Shown here piece after piece: positions 62,262 to 64,000 of a stretch of 64,000 nucleotides of DNA. The position numbers and the translations under genes were made by a program. Source of the DNA: Nannobrachium achirus (taxonomy: Eukaryota; Chordata; Actinopteri; Myctophiformes; Myctophidae); assembly GCA_963921795.1 (NCBI GenBank), contig OY997644.1, positions 1,173,334-1,237,333 on the forward strand, in the 5' to 3' direction. Each line of letters begins with the position of its first letter. The stretch's first letter is position 1. The notes below the pieces were generated by a model that was given only the letters and a program-made list of their open reading frames with translations, did not search any database and was not told where the DNA came from.

Positions 62262-63150
62262 TATAGTTGCTCTGTAGATTTCTTCCTTTCTGGTACAGGT
62301 TGCACACTGTGTGTGTAGTGCTACCTGAGGAATGTATAACTAGCTTTTAATATTGTGTAAAGTGTATCACTTTGGAGTTATTCTTGGGTATTTGTTGTGT
62401 CACGCATGTTCTATTTTTGTTGTGGATGTCTTGTATGTAAGTGTAGCAAAAATTGTGTCATTTTTATTTCTGCCTCTTGGCCAGTCCCCACTTGCAAAAT
62501 AGACTGTGTCTCAATGTGTTTTTACTGGTTAAATAAAGGTTAGAAAAAAAGAAAGTTAATTATTTATTGCCAAATTCAAGGTCACATGTTCACAATCTGT
62601 ATGCTTTTTGACATATCTCCTCCCAGCTATAGGGACATCATCTTATCTCCTCCCAGCTATAGGGACATCATCTTATCTCCTCCCAGCTATAGGGACATCA
62701 TCTTGGTACAGATTATGTCCTATCAATCAGTACACATTATCTCTATAGTCATGTGATCGGGTATCTGTCATCTGTCCGATCTTTCATATTCCATTGATTC
62801 CTCAAATCATGAACGCAGTCTCCGATTGCTGGAGAACTTTGGAGAGAGGCCAAGGAGAGAATGCCACCCTACATTTTTCAAATCGGCCTCATGGTGTCAC
62901 TATGACAGGCAGATTCACATTTTTGGCCTAACCACAAGTTTCCTATAGGGAGTTTATTCATATGTATAAGAAATACATATCTATGAGTTTACTGAGGAAA
63001 AGCTGGTGTGTGAATTATGGTCATCACTTCCTGTTGTCAGTCATTCAATTAATTTGAGGGATCAAATCAGTCGACAATAATGTGGGAGAGAGGGACGGCC
63101 AGTGTGAACTATGTTTTGTTTGTTACCCCGGTTCATGTTAAATCAGATCA
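62262..63150. other. Non-genic, with a 3x direct repeat
   Basis: A 30-bp unit (ATCTCCTCCCAGCTATAGGG with ACATCATCTT) is repeated three times at about 62613-62704. Otherwise nothing recognised. Confidence 0.6.
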
Positions 63151-63154
63151 ATCA

Positions 63155-63523
63155 AAGAAAAGATGAGTGTTAAAATGTTTTCATTTACTTCTTTCCGTAA
63201 TTTTAGTGATTTTAACGATTTCCACACGATTTGCATGCATGCCCCCAGGTTGGGGGCATGCATGCAAATCATGCAAACAATAAGCCCATTCCCAAGATGC
63301 ACCGCAATTTTACATGGGCAGATATGACTTATGGGGGTTGGTGTAAATAGTAACAAAGAAATTGCCGGCTTATTGTGTCTAAAAAGACATATTTAGCCAC
63401 TTGTACACATGCCCCCACCCACTGAAATCAAAATACTAAAAGCGCTAAAACAATAGAAAGCAGTAAATGAACTTACAATCTAAAATATGAACCCTTGTTG
63501 TAAAAAAACTGATTGTCCTTTAA
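63155..63523 (-). mobile_element. TTAA-type MITE, copy with a central palindrome
   Basis: Related to 60598-61030 in reverse. Right edge TTGTCCTTTAA; left edge eroded. A GCATGCATGCCCCCAGGTTG palindrome lies near 63235. Confidence 0.8.
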
Positions 63524-64000
63524 TAATTGCACACTCTTCAGTGAAGAATTATAGCCAGGGCATAAACGAAAGAAGAAAAAACAAACAAACAAACACCAAA
63601 TAATAATGTGTAACTAAAACACTGAAGTTTTGAATAGGTGTGTGTAGTGAACATGAACAACAACAACCCCAGACTAACTCCCCCATCAAACGTACACATC
63701 TTTCGGGCTGAATAGGGATTTTATTATGCTGCGGAGAGCAGAGTTGCAGTGCCAGAACGTCACATTGTATTTACAAAAATAATGTAACAATGGTCCGGTG
63801 TTAGGGGACACACAAGAAATCGACCAATTTCCTTGCAATAGCCTAACATAAGAAATAAGACTGTAAGACGTCCAGTGGTTGGCGGGCTCTGGGTTGCTGG
63901 TTGGAGGCCCATGGGCAAGGCACCTCTTCCTGGTGGTGATCGGCAGCGAGTGGCCGCTCACTTCCTGCGACGGGTATGAGCTCCCTTCTTGCTGCTGCAA
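63524..64000. other. Window end, SINE-like tail possible
   Basis: Nothing coding recognised. GGCCCATGGGCAAGGCACC near 63907 resembles the body of fish SINEs; too little to call. Confidence 0.35.

Overview
The window reads as teleost fish nuclear DNA. It has vertebrate exon-intron genes with consensus splice sites, very many long (GT/AC)n tracts, and dense short non-autonomous DNA transposons (hAT-like with 8-bp target duplications, and palindromic elements bounded by TTAA), plus 3' ends of fish LINEs and a tRNA-derived SINE. The species cannot be fixed from sequence alone. The microsatellite density resembles what is known of gadiform genomes, but that is only a guess.

Two host genes are present, both on the + strand. 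(1) Positions 327-27017 hold the last 12 recognisable coding exons of a large secreted cysteine-rich glycoprotein. It has tandem CC..Y.C modules, a VWD-linked region and a C-terminal cystine knot ending CSCQWS. The exons join in one open frame of 1,265 nt (420 codons plus stop). Protein pattern and location next to a MyoD gene point to otogelin (otog), a component of inner-ear acellular membranes. (2) Positions 55944-58082 hold a complete three-exon MyoD-family muscle determination factor (318 aa; myod1/myod2 type) with a TATA box upstream and a poly(A) signal at 59202. The otog-myod neighbourhood matches the vertebrate OTOG-(USH1C)-MYOD1 order; no USH1C-like exon was seen in the 29 kb between them.

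Layout: 1-27 kb, otog exons separated by introns packed with transposons and tandem repeats, including two minisatellites that grew directly out of exon/donor junctions (5041-7068 and 13576-14865). 27-55.6 kb, intergenic DNA made almost wholly of nested MITEs, foldbacks, LINE remnants, a 1-kb minisatellite (30.2-31.2 kb) and a cluster of four perfect CArG boxes (33.73-33.88 kb). 55.6-59.2 kb, the myod gene, with two hairpin-bearing elements in its 3' UTR. 59.2-64 kb, more MITEs, a SINE and telomere-like repeats.

The main unexplained structure is a roughly 60-80-bp near-perfect palindrome (arm motif close to ATAGCAGATCTACAAGCTC), seen about 36 times. It usually lies near the middle of elements whose outer ends are otherwise unrelated (at least ten terminal-repeat types). 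Two further palindromic cores behave the same way. This suggests that these MITEs exchange, or are invaded by, palindromic core modules.
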